A stretch of DNA of 64,000 nucleotides from Fodinibius sp052060035 (GCF_052060035.1 NZ_JBPOEA010000013.1:1-64000); one strand, 5' to 3'. Shown: positions 1 to 9,318, numbered from the stretch's first letter. Numbers and translations: made by a program. The notes: generated by a model from the sequence alone, not told the origin.

Positions 1-1
1 T

Positions 2-760
2 TCAGCCGGTGAGCTTGATCTGCAGCGTCCATCAGAGAACGTGGAGCGCATCAAGATGGATCGCATGCGCAAAACTATTGCCGAGCATATGGTTCGCTCC
101 AAGCAGACCTCTGCTCATGTAACGACCTTCTCTGAGGTCGATGTTACCAAGCTTGTACGTTGGCGCGAAGCTAACAAGCATAAGTTCCAAGAACGTGCCG
201 GGATTAAGTTGACATATACTCCTCTCTTTATCGAGAAGATTATTCAGGCGATGCGCGAATTCCCGCTCATCAACAGTTCGGTAGATAGCGAAAACGATGA
301 AATTATCTTGAAGCGTGATATCAACTTTGGTCTGGCCGTTGCGCTGGGCGAAGGCGGTAAAGGCGGACTTATCGTTCCCGTTATCAAACATGCCCAGGAT
401 AAAAACTTGGTTGGTCTGGCAAAATCGGTGAATGATCTTGCCATCAAGGCTCGCAACAAGAACTTGAATCCTGATGATCTGGTAGGGGGTACGATTACGC
501 TTACAAACTACGGTTCGGTCGGTAACCTTATGGGAACGCCGATTATTAATCAGCCACAAGTCGCTATTATGGGGACCGGTGTGATCGAAAAACGTCCGGT
601 AGTTCGCGAAACACCCGAGGGCGATGTGATTGCAATCCGCCATATGATGTATCTCTCAATGAGTTACGATCACCGTATTATCGACGGCGCCCACGGGGGA
701 GCATTCCTCAATCGTGTAAAAGAGTTGCTGGAGAATTTTGATACTGATCGTGCGGTGTAG
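2..760 (+). CDS. 2-oxoacid dehydrogenase E2 acyltransferase, C-terminal part (5' truncated by window)
   Basis: The reading frame is open from the first bases of the window, so the gene starts upstream and only the end of the linker and the catalytic acyltransferase domain are visible. The visible part begins in a linker and runs into ERIKMDRMRKTIAEHM, the usual entry to the E2 catalytic domain. The catalytic signature DHRIIDG (His and Asp of the chloramphenicol-acetyltransferase-like site) lies near the C-terminus. E2 proteins form the cytoplasmic core of pyruvate, 2-oxoglutarate or branched-chain dehydrogenase complexes and move the acyl group from lipoate to CoA. Which complex cannot be told because the lipoyl and E3-binding domains are outside the window. 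A strong hairpin follows the stop codon. Confidence 0.93.
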   Translation, partial: SAGELDLQRPSENVERIKMDRMRKTIAEHMVRSKQTSAHVTTFSEVDVTKLVRWREANKHKFQERAGIKLTYTPLFIEKIIQAMREFPLINSSVDSENDEIILKRDINFGLAVALGEGGKGGLIVPVIKHAQDKNLVGLAKSVNDLAIKARNKNLNPDDLVGGTITLTNYGSVGNLMGTPIINQPQVAIMGTGVIEKRPVVRETPEGDVIAIRHMMYLSMSYDHRIIDGAHGGAFLNRVKELLENFDTDRAV

Positions 761-783
761 TAAATCAAAATTTTAATAATCTA

Positions 784-817
784 AAAGAAGGGGTTTATCG
801 CGATAAACCCCTTCTTT
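784..817 (+). terminator. 34-bp perfect palindrome, terminator after E2 gene
   Basis: A 17-bp arm (784-800) is followed immediately by its exact reverse complement (801-817), centred on TCGCGA, with A-rich left and T-rich right flanks. It lies 23 bases after the E2 stop and 12 bases before panC, so it probably separates the two transcripts. Confidence 0.8.
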
Positions 818-829
818 ATTGAGAAGTAT

Positions 830-1678
830 ATGGAAGCACAGCGAACTATTGCAGATATTCGTGATAAGGTGCAATCTCTCAAAGCAAAGGGGAGAACCGT
901 CGCATTTGTTCCAACAATGGGAGCCTTGCATGAGGGCCACTTGTCATTATTTCGGTTGGCCCAGGAGCATGCTGATGAGGTCGTCGCATCTATTTATGTG
1001 AACCCCGAGCAGTTTGCTCCTGATGAGGATTTTGAGGAGTACCCGCGTGAGCTTGAGTATGATTTGGAGAAGTGCGAACAAGAAGGCGTCGCTGCTGTTT
1101 TTGCTCCAACTGATGAAATTATGTATCCCGGAGAACAGTTTTTGAGTATCGAAGTGAATGAACTTAATGAATACATGGATGGGGGTTCGCGACCGGGATT
1201 CTTTGAAGGTATTCTGTTAGTAGTAAATAAACTTTTCAATATTATTGAGCCGCATTTTGCGGTATTTGGCCAGAAAGACATTCAACAGTTTCGCATTTTA
1301 CAGCAGATGGTTGCTGAGTTTAACCACGACATGAAGCTGATTATGGGTCCAATTAAGCGGGCTAATGATGGATTAGCATTAAGTAGTCGAAACAAGTACT
1401 TGGATCATGAACAGCGAAAATTAGCTCCGGGGTTGTTTCGTTCGCTGCAGTATGTGGGGAAGCAGATTTCTGATGGAGCGAAAAACGTGCAATTACTTTT
1501 GGACCATCAGAAAAACGAATTAGAAGCAAAAGGGTTTAAAATTGATTATCTTAACCTGTTTTCGTTCGAGAAGATGAAACCGGTTACCAATCCTGAGGTC
1601 GACAACAAATATATTTTGGCCGGGGCCGTTTACCTTGGAGAAACGCGCTTAATTGACAATATCATTATTGAAAAATAG
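830..1678 (+). CDS. panC: pantothenate synthetase (pantoate--beta-alanine ligase)
   Basis: This cytosolic enzyme joins pantoate and beta-alanine with ATP to give pantothenate, AMP and PPi. It has 282 residues, the normal family length. The N-terminal nucleotide-binding signature PTMGALHEGH (residues 28-37, with H34 and H37 as the HIGH-type histidines) and the later ALSSRNKYL segment are typical of PanC. The ATG at 830 is preceded by a purine-rich gagaag. It is 8 bases from panD, which makes its beta-alanine substrate, so the two form a vitamin B5 operon. Confidence 0.97.
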   Translation: MEAQRTIADIRDKVQSLKAKGRTVAFVPTMGALHEGHLSLFRLAQEHADEVVASIYVNPEQFAPDEDFEEYPRELEYDLEKCEQEGVAAVFAPTDEIMYPGEQFLSIEVNELNEYMDGGSRPGFFEGILLVVNKLFNIIEPHFAVFGQKDIQQFRILQQMVAEFNHDMKLIMGPIKRANDGLALSSRNKYLDHEQRKLAPGLFRSLQYVGKQISDGAKNVQLLLDHQKNELEAKGFKIDYLNLFSFEKMKPVTNPEVDNKYILAGAVYLGETRLIDNIIIEK

Positions 1679-1686
1679 CTACGATC

Positions 1687-2112
1687 ATGAAGCTGACGAT
1701 GTTCAAATCCAAACTGCATCAGATGAAGGTAACAGAAGCAAACCTTCATTATGAGGGAAGTATAACGATTGATCAGGAATTGCTTCAAGAGGCAGGCATC
1801 CTTCCCTACGAAAAAGTACAGGTCGTAAATATTACCAACGGTGAGCGCCTGGAAACATATACCATACCCGGTGAGGTCGGATCACGAGTATGTTGTCTAA
1901 ATGGAGCCGCGGCCCGAAAAACGCAGGTGGGTGATCGAGTAATTATCATTTCTTATGCTGAGATGACCCCTGAAGAGGCCAAAGATTTTAAGCCCAAGGT
2001 GGTTATTGTGGATGAAAATAATAACCCCAAAACTATTGTTGATGAGACGGAGTATGCCACCAAGTATGATCTTGAGAAAGGTGTTGTAGATAATTCTGTT
2101 GCCAAGGAATAA
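1687..2112 (+). CDS. panD: aspartate 1-decarboxylase proenzyme
   Basis: PanD decarboxylates aspartate to beta-alanine using a pyruvoyl group made by self-cleavage. The sequence YEGSITID holds the expected Gly24-Ser25 cleavage site at exactly the position known in the E. coli enzyme, which also supports the ATG at 1687. The protein has 141 residues; the last 20 or so form a charged tail slightly longer than usual. It lies directly after panC and probably shares its mRNA. A weak hairpin with a T-rich tail follows at 2170-2200. Confidence 0.96.
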   Translation: MKLTMFKSKLHQMKVTEANLHYEGSITIDQELLQEAGILPYEKVQVVNITNGERLETYTIPGEVGSRVCCLNGAAARKTQVGDRVIIISYAEMTPEEAKDFKPKVVIVDENNNPKTIVDETEYATKYDLEKGVVDNSVAKE

Positions 2113-2169
2113 TAAATTGTGTTGCAGATAAGGGGTTTGAAAGAAAATGTGGTAAAACATCCCTATCCC

Positions 2170-2200
2170 AACCTTCAGGAGTTCATTTCTGAGGGTTTTA
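2170..2200 (+). terminator. probable terminator after panCD
   Basis: Arms AACCTTCAG (2170-2178) and CTGAGGGTT (2189-2197) pair with one G-U and are followed by TTTTATAT. It lies about 60 bases after the panD stop. The rest of 2113-2352 shows no convincing gene. Confidence 0.55.
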
Positions 2201-2352
2201 TATATCTGAGACCTTTTCTAAACCTATCAGGTAAAAATTTGTTTATCTGAGGTGTTTCTCATTGAAGCATGCTATTCAATTAGCTATAATGGCTTTGATC
2301 ATACCTCCTGAACCGGGGTTGCAAAGCTGATTCGAATCCAAAACCCATTTTT

Positions 2353-4392
2353 ATGAAACGTTTACTACTCCCTTTCTTTGCCATTATCATGTTGCCTCTT
2401 GTATTGGTGGCCCAATCCAATCAATCCTTCACCGCCATGGATGTATTCGAGTTGCAATGGGTTGAAGAACCCCAAATATCGCCGGATGGGGAACATATTG
2501 TATATTCTCGCGGAGTGATGGATAAGATGAAGGATCGCCGCGTATCTCGTCTTTGGATAATGGATGCCGATGGTTCCAATCACCGGAAGCTTACCGACCG
2601 AGATGTTAATGAAGGCAGTGCCCGATGGTCACCCGACGGCAGCCGAATTGCTTTTACTTCTTCATCAGAAGATGATGGCAGTGAAATTTATGTCTACTGG
2701 ATGCAAAGCCGCTCCTTGTCACGAATTACTCAGCTGGAGGAATCACCGAACGGTATTGCATGGTCGCCCGATGGAAAGCGTTTGGCGTTTAAGATGAAGG
2801 TGACGGAGCCTAATCCTAAATTGGCAGATTCCAAACAGCCTCCGAAAGGAGCCGAGTGGGCAGAAAGTCCGCGTGTAACAACCCGACTCAATTACGAATC
2901 TGATGGTTCCGGCTACCTTGAACCGGGCTTCACCCATATATTTACGGTACCGGCCGAAGGCGGAGCGCCGCGTCAAATTACCAGTGGCGATTATCATTAC
3001 TCGGGTAATCCTGTGTGGAGCGCCGATGGAGAACGCCTGATCTTTTCTGCCAACTTAAACGAGGATTGGGAGCATGATCGCAGGGAATCGGAGCTGTATG
3101 CAGTGGATGTGGAAAGTGGTAAAATTGAACAGTTAACCGAACGAGAGGGACCGGATTACAATGCACAGGTATCTCCAGATGGAGAAACGATTGCATACCT
3201 TGGCTATGATGATAAGGTGCAGACGTATCAACTCACTGAGCTATATATGATGGATACTGACGGGGAAAATAAACGTAGCATTGCACTCAATTTGAATCGA
3301 AGCATCTCCTCCATCCAATGGGATGAGAATGGGCAAGGCCTGTATTTTATGTATGATGATGAAGGGAATACGAAAATTGGTCATGCAACACTCGATGGAC
3401 AGACCACAGTAGTGGCTCATAATGTGGGCGGAACTACAGTAGCACGTCCCTATGGCGAGGGTTCGTATTCAGTGGCGGACGACGGCACGATTGCATATAA
3501 TGAAACCACACCGTACTACCCGGCGGAGTTGGCAACAACTACAAGAGATCAGGATGGACGAACGAAAATTACCGGTTTGAATGATGCGTTGTTGGATTAC
3601 CGTCAGCTTGGTGAGGTAGAGGAGATATGGTACAGGTCTTCGGTGGATGGACGCCAAATACAGGGCTGGATTGTGAAACCGCCTAATTTTGATCCCAATA
3701 AAGAGTATCCATTGGTGGTTGAAAATCACGGGGGACCTATTTCTAATTATGGGGATCGATTTTCGCCGGAAATTCAGCTTTACGCTTCAGCCGGTTATGT
3801 GGTGTTCTATCCCAACCCCCGCGGAAGTACGGGTTACGGTGAAGAATTTGGCAACTTACTATATCACGACTATCCCGGCGATGATTATCATGATGTGATG
3901 GATGGCGTGGATGCGGTGCTTAAAAAAGGCTATCTGGACGAAGAAAACTTGTTTGTAACAGGTGGAAGTGCCGGCGGAACGATGACATCGTGGATGGTTG
4001 GCAAGACAGATCAGTTTGCGGCATCGGCGGTCATCAAGCCGGTTATGAACTGGATTAGCAAGACACTTACGGCCGATAATTATTATGGATATGCTCACTA
4101 TCGATACCCGGGTCAGCCTTGGGAAAACTTTGAAGCTTATTGGGAGCATTCCCCTGTTTCTCTGGTCGGCAATATCGAAACGCCAACGATGGTGATGGTT
4201 GGGACTAATGATCTACGGACGCCGCCATCTGAAGCCAAGCAGTTATATAGTGCGTTACAGCTGCGCAAGATTGAGACAGCCTACGTAGAGTTACCGGGTG
4301 CTTCGCATTTTATTTCTAATAGGCCCAGTCAGCTTATTGACAAAGTTGAGAATATCATTGCTTGGTTTGAGCGGTATCGGACAGATAAATGA
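2353..4392 (+). CDS. secreted S9 family peptidase (prolyl oligopeptidase type)
   Basis: The protein has 679 residues: a Sec signal peptide (about 1-20, ending LVAQ), a TolB/PD40-like beta-propeller (about 45-400) with repeated W-SPDG strands, and a C-terminal alpha/beta hydrolase domain. The likely catalytic triad is Ser539 in GGSAGG, Asp620 in GTNDLRTP and His652 in PGASHF. Such enzymes cut short peptides, often dipeptides, in the periplasm. A close paralogue of the same layout lies at 57344-59371, with triad residues at nearly identical positions. The gene seems to stand alone between terminators. The exact substrate specificity cannot be told. Confidence 0.93.
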   Translation: MKRLLLPFFAIIMLPLVLVAQSNQSFTAMDVFELQWVEEPQISPDGEHIVYSRGVMDKMKDRRVSRLWIMDADGSNHRKLTDRDVNEGSARWSPDGSRIAFTSSSEDDGSEIYVYWMQSRSLSRITQLEESPNGIAWSPDGKRLAFKMKVTEPNPKLADSKQPPKGAEWAESPRVTTRLNYESDGSGYLEPGFTHIFTVPAEGGAPRQITSGDYHYSGNPVWSADGERLIFSANLNEDWEHDRRESELYAVDVESGKIEQLTEREGPDYNAQVSPDGETIAYLGYDDKVQTYQLTELYMMDTDGENKRSIALNLNRSISSIQWDENGQGLYFMYDDEGNTKIGHATLDGQTTVVAHNVGGTTVARPYGEGSYSVADDGTIAYNETTPYYPAELATTTRDQDGRTKITGLNDALLDYRQLGEVEEIWYRSSVDGRQIQGWIVKPPNFDPNKEYPLVVENHGGPISNYGDRFSPEIQLYASAGYVVFYPNPRGSTGYGEEFGNLLYHDYPGDDYHDVMDGVDAVLKKGYLDEENLFVTGGSAGGTMTSWMVGKTDQFAASAVIKPVMNWISKTLTADNYYGYAHYRYPGQPWENFEAYWEHSPVSLVGNIETPTMVMVGTNDLRTPPSEAKQLYSALQLRKIETAYVELPGASHFISNRPSQLIDKVENIIAWFERYRTDK

Positions 4393-4408
4393 TTAGCTCA
4401 AATAAAAA

Positions 4409-4435
4409 TGGTCACGAACCAGAGGTCCGTGACCA
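4409..4435 (-). terminator. terminator of the M20 dipeptidase gene
   Basis: Arms TGGTCACG and CGTGACCA (8 bp, 11-base loop). The plus-strand left side is AAAAA, which gives a U-run on the minus strand. It lies between convergent genes, and a second smaller repeat (TACCTC...GAGGTA) lies at about 4479-4498. Confidence 0.75.
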
Positions 4436-4523
4436 GATAAAAGTATTTACTGATAACAGCAGAAAGTCCGTGTCCGTACCTCTACTTTTGGGAGGTAACG
4501 AACTAGAACTCTTATCTTAACAT

Positions 4524-5894
4524 TTAGCTGTGATCAGGAAGCAGCTCAAAGAATTTAGCAGAGGAGTGGATGCCCCGGTAGAAATCTTTGAGGGCAAATT
4601 TTTCATTGGGCGAATGAATGGCATCACTGTTGAGCCCAAAGCCCATCAGGATAGATTGCGCCCCCAGAATTTTCTGGAAGTCTGCGACAATAGGAATGGA
4701 CCCTCCTTCGCGCGTGAAAAATGGTTCCTTGTCATAGACTGCTTCAAAGGCGTCGGCCGCTGCCTGTAGTCCATAAAAGCTCAGGTCAGTTATGGCCGGA
4801 TGTCCACCGTGATGTTCGTTTACCTCAACGTTAACCGTATCCGGAGCTATCGATTTGACATGTTCCTTGAAAAGCTTGGCAATCTTCTTGGGATCTTGGT
4901 CGGGCACCAGTCGCATACTAACTTTGGCTCCGGCTTTGGCAGGCAGCACGGTTTTAGCTCCTTCGCCTTGGTAGCCGCTCCACATACCATTGACATCCAA
5001 GGTAGGACGAGCTGAAGTGCGTTCCAGCGTGTTGTACCCTTTCTCTCCTTTCAGAGCTTTAAGTCCCAGCTTTTCTTTGTAGTCCTCCTCGTCGAACGGA
5101 AGTTTCTGGTAGGTTTCCCGATCATCCTCGGTTAGTTCTATGACATCATCATAGAACCCGGGAATCTGTATAACGCCATCCTCGTCTTTGAGCTGTGCGA
5201 TGATTTCACAAAGCACATTGGCCGGGTTGTCAACCGCTCCACCGTAAACACCGGAGTGCAGATCGCGGTTGGGACCTTTAACGTTGATTTCCATATAAGC
5301 AAGTCCCCGCAGGCCGTAGGTAATCGATGGGGTATCTTCCGCAAACATGGCCGTATCCGAAATAAGCACCATATCGCATTCGAGCAGTTCTTTGTGTTCC
5401 TCGATAAATGGCACCAGGTGGGGAGAACCTATCTCTTCTTCTCCCTCAAAAATAAATTTAATATTTACCGGGAAATCCGTATCGGTTTTTTGATAAGCCT
5501 CAAGTGCTTTTAGATGGGTAAACGATTGTCCCTTATCATCACTGGCGCCGCGGGCATAAATATCTCCGTCACGTACCTTGGGATCGAAGGGATCTGTTTC
5601 CCATTCGTCCATGGGATCAGGCGGTTGAACATCGTAGTGACCATATACAAGAACGGTAGGTTTAGACTCATCCGTAATTAACTCACCGTAAACAATAGGA
5701 TTGCCGCTTGTTTCAAAAACTTCCGCACGATCCAGGTCAAGATTATTTAGTTTCTCGAGTAAGAAATTTGCAGCATCGATCACGTTATTTTTGTAATCGG
5801 AATCGGTACTGATGCTGGGAATACGTAGAAAATCGAACAGCTCGTGTTTAAACTGCTCTTTGTTAATATCAATATATTCGGTTACGTCAGACAT
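4524..5894 (-). CDS. M20 family metallodipeptidase
   Basis: 456 residues without a signal peptide, so probably cytosolic. Motifs of the di-zinc M20 dipeptidase (CNDP-like) group are present in order: YGHYDVQ with His86 and Asp88, ARGASDDKGQ with the bridging Asp at 119/120, and EGEEEIGS with the catalytic and metal-binding glutamates (152-154). A dimerisation lid fits the segment LHSGVYGG. Such enzymes hydrolyse dipeptides and related amides. It would fit as a cytosolic partner of the secreted S9 peptidases nearby, but that link is inferred. Confidence 0.93.
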   Translation of the reverse strand: MSDVTEYIDINKEQFKHELFDFLRIPSISTDSDYKNNVIDAANFLLEKLNNLDLDRAEVFETSGNPIVYGELITDESKPTVLVYGHYDVQPPDPMDEWETDPFDPKVRDGDIYARGASDDKGQSFTHLKALEAYQKTDTDFPVNIKFIFEGEEEIGSPHLVPFIEEHKELLECDMVLISDTAMFAEDTPSITYGLRGLAYMEINVKGPNRDLHSGVYGGAVDNPANVLCEIIAQLKDEDGVIQIPGFYDDVIELTEDDRETYQKLPFDEEDYKEKLGLKALKGEKGYNTLERTSARPTLDVNGMWSGYQGEGAKTVLPAKAGAKVSMRLVPDQDPKKIAKLFKEHVKSIAPDTVNVEVNEHHGGHPAITDLSFYGLQAAADAFEAVYDKEPFFTREGGSIPIVADFQKILGAQSILMGFGLNSDAIHSPNEKFALKDFYRGIHSSAKFFELLPDHS

Positions 5895-5939
5895 AATAAG
5901 TGAGGTTTATTCCTTTGGTTAATAGCATATTGTAGTGCT

Positions 5940-5981
5940 GCGTATTTCGAAATCCGTTCGGATACGCATTACGAAATACGC
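5940..5981. repeat. nested inverted repeat between batE and the M20 gene
   Basis: Arms GCGTATTTCG (5940-5949) and CGAAATACGC (5972-5981) pair perfectly over 10 bp and enclose a second perfect palindrome ATCCG-TT-CGGAT (5952-5963). No T-run follows on either strand, so it may be a terminator without a U-tract, an RNA structure in the M20 leader, or a small dispersed repeat. Confidence 0.6.
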
Positions 5982-5993
5982 CTCAGTAATCAA

Positions 5994-6773
5994 TCAGAGT
6001 ATAAGTATCTCGCTGTTGGGAATCCATCCGTACAGGCCATTGCTCATGCGAACGTATGTCCACTCTTGTTGCGATTTGCTTCGTCGATGATCAACAGTAA
6101 AGGCATAGCCTTCGTAAGCCCGACTTACAATAGGAGCGTCTTCTGTTGGTTTTTCTAATACGGAGATTCGTTCGGTTACCATCACCGCTTTGCTATACCG
6201 TTTGCTTACATATTGTGTGTAAAAACTGGTGGCAATGATAAGTAGTGCTGCGCCTATAAAAGAAAGTCCGCCGATGCGTAATACTTTGGGATACGCCTGC
6301 CCAAACCAGTGAGCGATAAATAGTAATACCCCGACATTTAGGAAGATAATCCCAAGCAATAAAATATTTTTTGCCCCTACATGTTCCTGTAGCCAGTCGG
6401 TAGCTACATCCCATGGTAATTTAGGCAGTACGGCTGATTGGCGACTGAATTGTGATTCAACAAACTGCAGGGCTTCCCGGGCTTGTTGTTCTGTTTCTTC
6501 AAATTGAGAAGCTTTCAAGAAGTAATACTTTGCTTTTCCCAGCGAATCGATACGTTGATAACTTATACCCAAATTTAAAAATAGGGCTCCCGAAACAGTG
6601 TTTTGTTCTTGCAGATTATGGTACAATGATATGGCCTGTTGATAGTTGCCTTTCTGTAGCATTTCATTGGCATCATCAAAAAGAGCCTGGGCATTTTGCT
6701 GGGCAAAGCTGAGAGGTGCCAATCCAACGAAAAGAAGAAAAAAGAATATTTTTATAGATCGATTGGGAATCAC
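5994..6773 (-). CDS. batE: BatE-like TPR and SH3 protein
   Basis: 259 residues: a Sec signal (about 1-24, LSFAQQ), TPR repeats (about 27-110), two membrane segments (about 135-156 and 166-188) and a C-terminal SH3b domain (about 198-257). This layout is that of BatE of the Bacteroides aerotolerance operon, an envelope system whose biochemical role is still unclear. It starts 2 bases after the batD stop, so the two are translated together. Confidence 0.85.
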   Translation of the reverse strand: MIPNRSIKIFFFLLFVGLAPLSFAQQNAQALFDDANEMLQKGNYQQAISLYHNLQEQNTVSGALFLNLGISYQRIDSLGKAKYYFLKASQFEETEQQAREALQFVESQFSRQSAVLPKLPWDVATDWLQEHVGAKNILLLGIIFLNVGVLLFIAHWFGQAYPKVLRIGGLSFIGAALLIIATSFYTQYVSKRYSKAVMVTERISVLEKPTEDAPIVSRAYEGYAFTVDHRRSKSQQEWTYVRMSNGLYGWIPNSEILIL

Positions 6774-6775
6774 GG

Positions 6776-8563
6776 TTATAATACTTTTTGCAGTTTTTCA
6801 AGCGTACTTTCGGCTAAACCGACGTGTGATTTCAGGTATTCGTGGGTAGTGTCGGGTGCGTAGCTGATCGAGGCACATTTATCCAGCAACATGCGAACGT
6901 TCTTAACCAGGTTTTCTTCAATACCTTGGCCTTTGAGTGCTTCCACATAGTCTTGGTTAGCTAATCCGGCTTCCGGCATATTTAATCGATCGCTGATAAA
7001 ACCGGTAATTGCTTTTTGAAGTAGATTATAGGCTTGCTTTATGTCTCCCTGTTCGGAAACTTCAATAGCTTTTTGCAATCGTTGTTGTGCTTTGTCGGGG
7101 GCTTTGACCGATCGGGCAAAGGCAATGTCTGTTTGCATTTTTTTAGCGTATGATTTTCGCCAATAGGCGATGCCGGCAATAATTAACGGGAGAACCAGTC
7201 CAACCCAAAACCACCACATTGACCAAATTGCTGTTGGCTCTGATGAAACGGTTACCCAGCTGGCCAGACCTGTGATGGGGGATACAGGGAATTGTCCGGG
7301 ACTATCGGCATTGGCTACTGCTTCCGGGTTTTCATCAATGGAAAAGCTAAGTGCTTCAAGTGTTGTGGTAACATATCGGTCCCGAGAGGGATTATAATAG
7401 GAAACTGTTTTCGCGGGGATGGTATAACGTCCTGGGGAACGAGCAATAATAACATCAGTGAATGATTTGCTGCCACTGATGGTACTGTTTTTGCGATTAA
7501 GTCGCGTATTTTCCTGCGGTTCATAAATTTCAAGTCCGTCGGGAAGATCATAGTTGGGCTTTGAAATGAGCGGAATATTCCCTGAGCCTCTTACACGCGT
7601 TTCAATTTCGATAGATTCCCCAACAAGGGCGTTTTTTGTGCTTATACTTCGCGAGATATCAAAATCACCAACGGCTCCCAGGTAGCTGGCATCATCATTT
7701 TGGGATAATGGCTGTACATCTACCGTTATAGGATCGCTTGAAAGTTCAACTTCTCGCTGATTACTGCCAAAGCCACTAAAAAAACTGCTGAATGGATCGT
7801 TGCCGGACCTGGCAGAACGCACGGCCACAACAATTTCGTAGGGGCTAATTTCGAGTTTACCTGCTTTGGTAGGGAATAGTGAAAATTGTAACAGTCGTGC
7901 TTTTCGATATCGAACGCCGTCTAAAACAGTGGATTCAGCCCGGGGACGGCCAGAATTTTCGAGTTCTTCTTTCCAAAAGCCTTCTGCTTTCCATCCGGGT
8001 ACCGGTTGGTAGGAGTTGACCTCTAATCCATCTCTGAAATATAAGATCACATCAGTAATAATTTGCTGTCCTGCTACCGGCTGTTTATCGGAAACTTCGA
8101 GTTGAAGAAAGATGTCTGGTCGTTCGGATGAATCCTGTGACTTTGCCGACTCGTTGCGATCAATAATATTTACGGCAATAGGATTGGTAGAATAGGTTTC
8201 CCCATCGATGGAAACGTTTACAGCAGGTAATTGGAATTTGCCTTTTTTCTGGGCAATAAGGTAGTAGCTGTAAGTGTATGAAACCGTACTTTGACCGTTG
8301 ATATAGCGATAGCTTCGGGAAGTAGAGGGGTTATTACTCAGGAGTCGAAAATTTTCAAACTCAGGTAGTTCCGGTCGGGACACATTGTTAAAACTGCCGC
8401 TTATCTCAATTGAGAGGTTGATGCGTTCACCGGTATAAACGGTTGTTTGGGATAGGCTGGCTTCAACAGAAACAGTTGATTGTGCCCAGCTAAAAGCACT
8501 CCCAAGGAGTATAAAAACCAAACAAAAAACGAATGTAAAAAATGATTTACCAATCTTTCTCAT
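6776..8563 (-). CDS. batD: BatD-like membrane protein
   Basis: 595 residues with a signal peptide (about 1-28, FSWAQ), several exported beta-rich domains with oxygen-tolerance (BatD) character, one membrane segment near residues 450-470 (WWFWVGLVLPL), and a cytoplasmic C-terminal helical region. Its start overlaps the batC end by 17 bases and its stop is 2 bases from batE, so batC-batD-batE form a tight operon. The vWA-domain partners BatA and BatB and the MoxR ATPase usually found with it are not in the window. Confidence 0.87.
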   Translation of the reverse strand: MRKIGKSFFTFVFCLVFILLGSAFSWAQSTVSVEASLSQTTVYTGERINLSIEISGSFNNVSRPELPEFENFRLLSNNPSTSRSYRYINGQSTVSYTYSYYLIAQKKGKFQLPAVNVSIDGETYSTNPIAVNIIDRNESAKSQDSSERPDIFLQLEVSDKQPVAGQQIITDVILYFRDGLEVNSYQPVPGWKAEGFWKEELENSGRPRAESTVLDGVRYRKARLLQFSLFPTKAGKLEISPYEIVVAVRSARSGNDPFSSFFSGFGSNQREVELSSDPITVDVQPLSQNDDASYLGAVGDFDISRSISTKNALVGESIEIETRVRGSGNIPLISKPNYDLPDGLEIYEPQENTRLNRKNSTISGSKSFTDVIIARSPGRYTIPAKTVSYYNPSRDRYVTTTLEALSFSIDENPEAVANADSPGQFPVSPITGLASWVTVSSEPTAIWSMWWFWVGLVLPLIIAGIAYWRKSYAKKMQTDIAFARSVKAPDKAQQRLQKAIEVSEQGDIKQAYNLLQKAITGFISDRLNMPEAGLANQDYVEALKGQGIEENLVKNVRMLLDKCASISYAPDTTHEYLKSHVGLAESTLEKLQKVL

Positions 8564-9257
8564 TGGAACTGCTACTGGACTCCGTTTTCTGTTTTTTGAA
8601 TTGCTTTAACAGTTCTTTCTCTTTCTGTTCCAAGGCTTTTAATATCTTTTGAGCCTCGGCTTTGCTCATTTTTTGAGATTGCTGTTGCTGTTTCTGTTGA
8701 TTTTGCTGGTTTGGTTGGTTCTGCTGCTGGTTTTGTTGATTCTGTTGGTCTTGCTGTTGTTGCTTGTTTTGCTGCTGGTCCTGATTTTGTTTGTTCTTGT
8801 CTTGTTGCTTGTTTTGCTGTTGATTCTGGTTTTGTTGCTCCTGTTGTTCCTGCTTCTTTTTCTTGGCCAACTCATAATTATGTTTAGCATCAGCATCATT
8901 GGCTGTATAGCGAAGCGACTTTTTAAAATAGTCAACAGCTTTATCCCACTGTTCGTTATCTGATAATACCTTTCCAATATTGTAATTGGCTTTTGCCTTG
9001 TCTTCAGCGTTATCTGTCATCGATTTATATTGCTCAAACGTGCGGATGGCCGCTTCACTTTGTCCCGATTGAGCCAGGGCCGAAGCTAAGTTGAAGTAGA
9101 GCTTGGTATTTTCAGGATTAGCATCGATAGCCTTTTTGTATAGTGAGACCGCCTCTTCGTAATTGCCATTGTCGTAGGCGTCATTAGCCTTGCGAGCATC
9201 CTCAATAGAAGCTCCTATTAACAAAAAACATAGTAGAAAAGCCCAAACGTATCTCAT
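8547..9257 (-). CDS. batC: BatC-like TPR protein with Gln/Asn-rich tail
   Basis: The start at 9257 is chosen over an ATG 21 bases upstream because AAAGG lies 7 bases before it and the product then begins directly with a signal sequence (MRYVWAFLLCFLLIG). TPR repeats (about 20-120) carry the classic N-x-A-x-x-Y spacing. A region of about 60 residues (about 125-190) is almost purely Gln, Asn, Lys and Asp, then a charged coiled C-terminus follows. BatC proteins are small TPR partners of the Bat complex. The Q-rich part makes long false reading frames on the other strand. Confidence 0.85.
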   Translation of the reverse strand: MRYVWAFLLCFLLIGASIEDARKANDAYDNGNYEEAVSLYKKAIDANPENTKLYFNLASALAQSGQSEAAIRTFEQYKSMTDNAEDKAKANYNIGKVLSDNEQWDKAVDYFKKSLRYTANDADAKHNYELAKKKKQEQQEQQNQNQQQNKQQDKNKQNQDQQQNKQQQQDQQNQQNQQQNQPNQQNQQKQQQQSQKMSKAEAQKILKALEQKEKELLKQFKKQKTESSSSSNEKDW

Positions 9258-9318
9258 TGTAATACCTTTAAATTCCATTCTTCATATTAACGAAAAAGTA
9301 AAACCAAAATTGTAAAGT

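Noticed and set aside
8660..8860. CRISPR-like or tandem repeat array
   Set aside because: The repeats are irregular CAG/CAA codons within BatC, with no constant repeat and spacer lengths.
8649..8977. Long Leu-rich and Asn/Ser/Arg-rich reading frames opposite and beside batC
   Set aside because: They are shadows of the low-complexity CAG/CAA-rich tract of BatC and have no start signals or family features.
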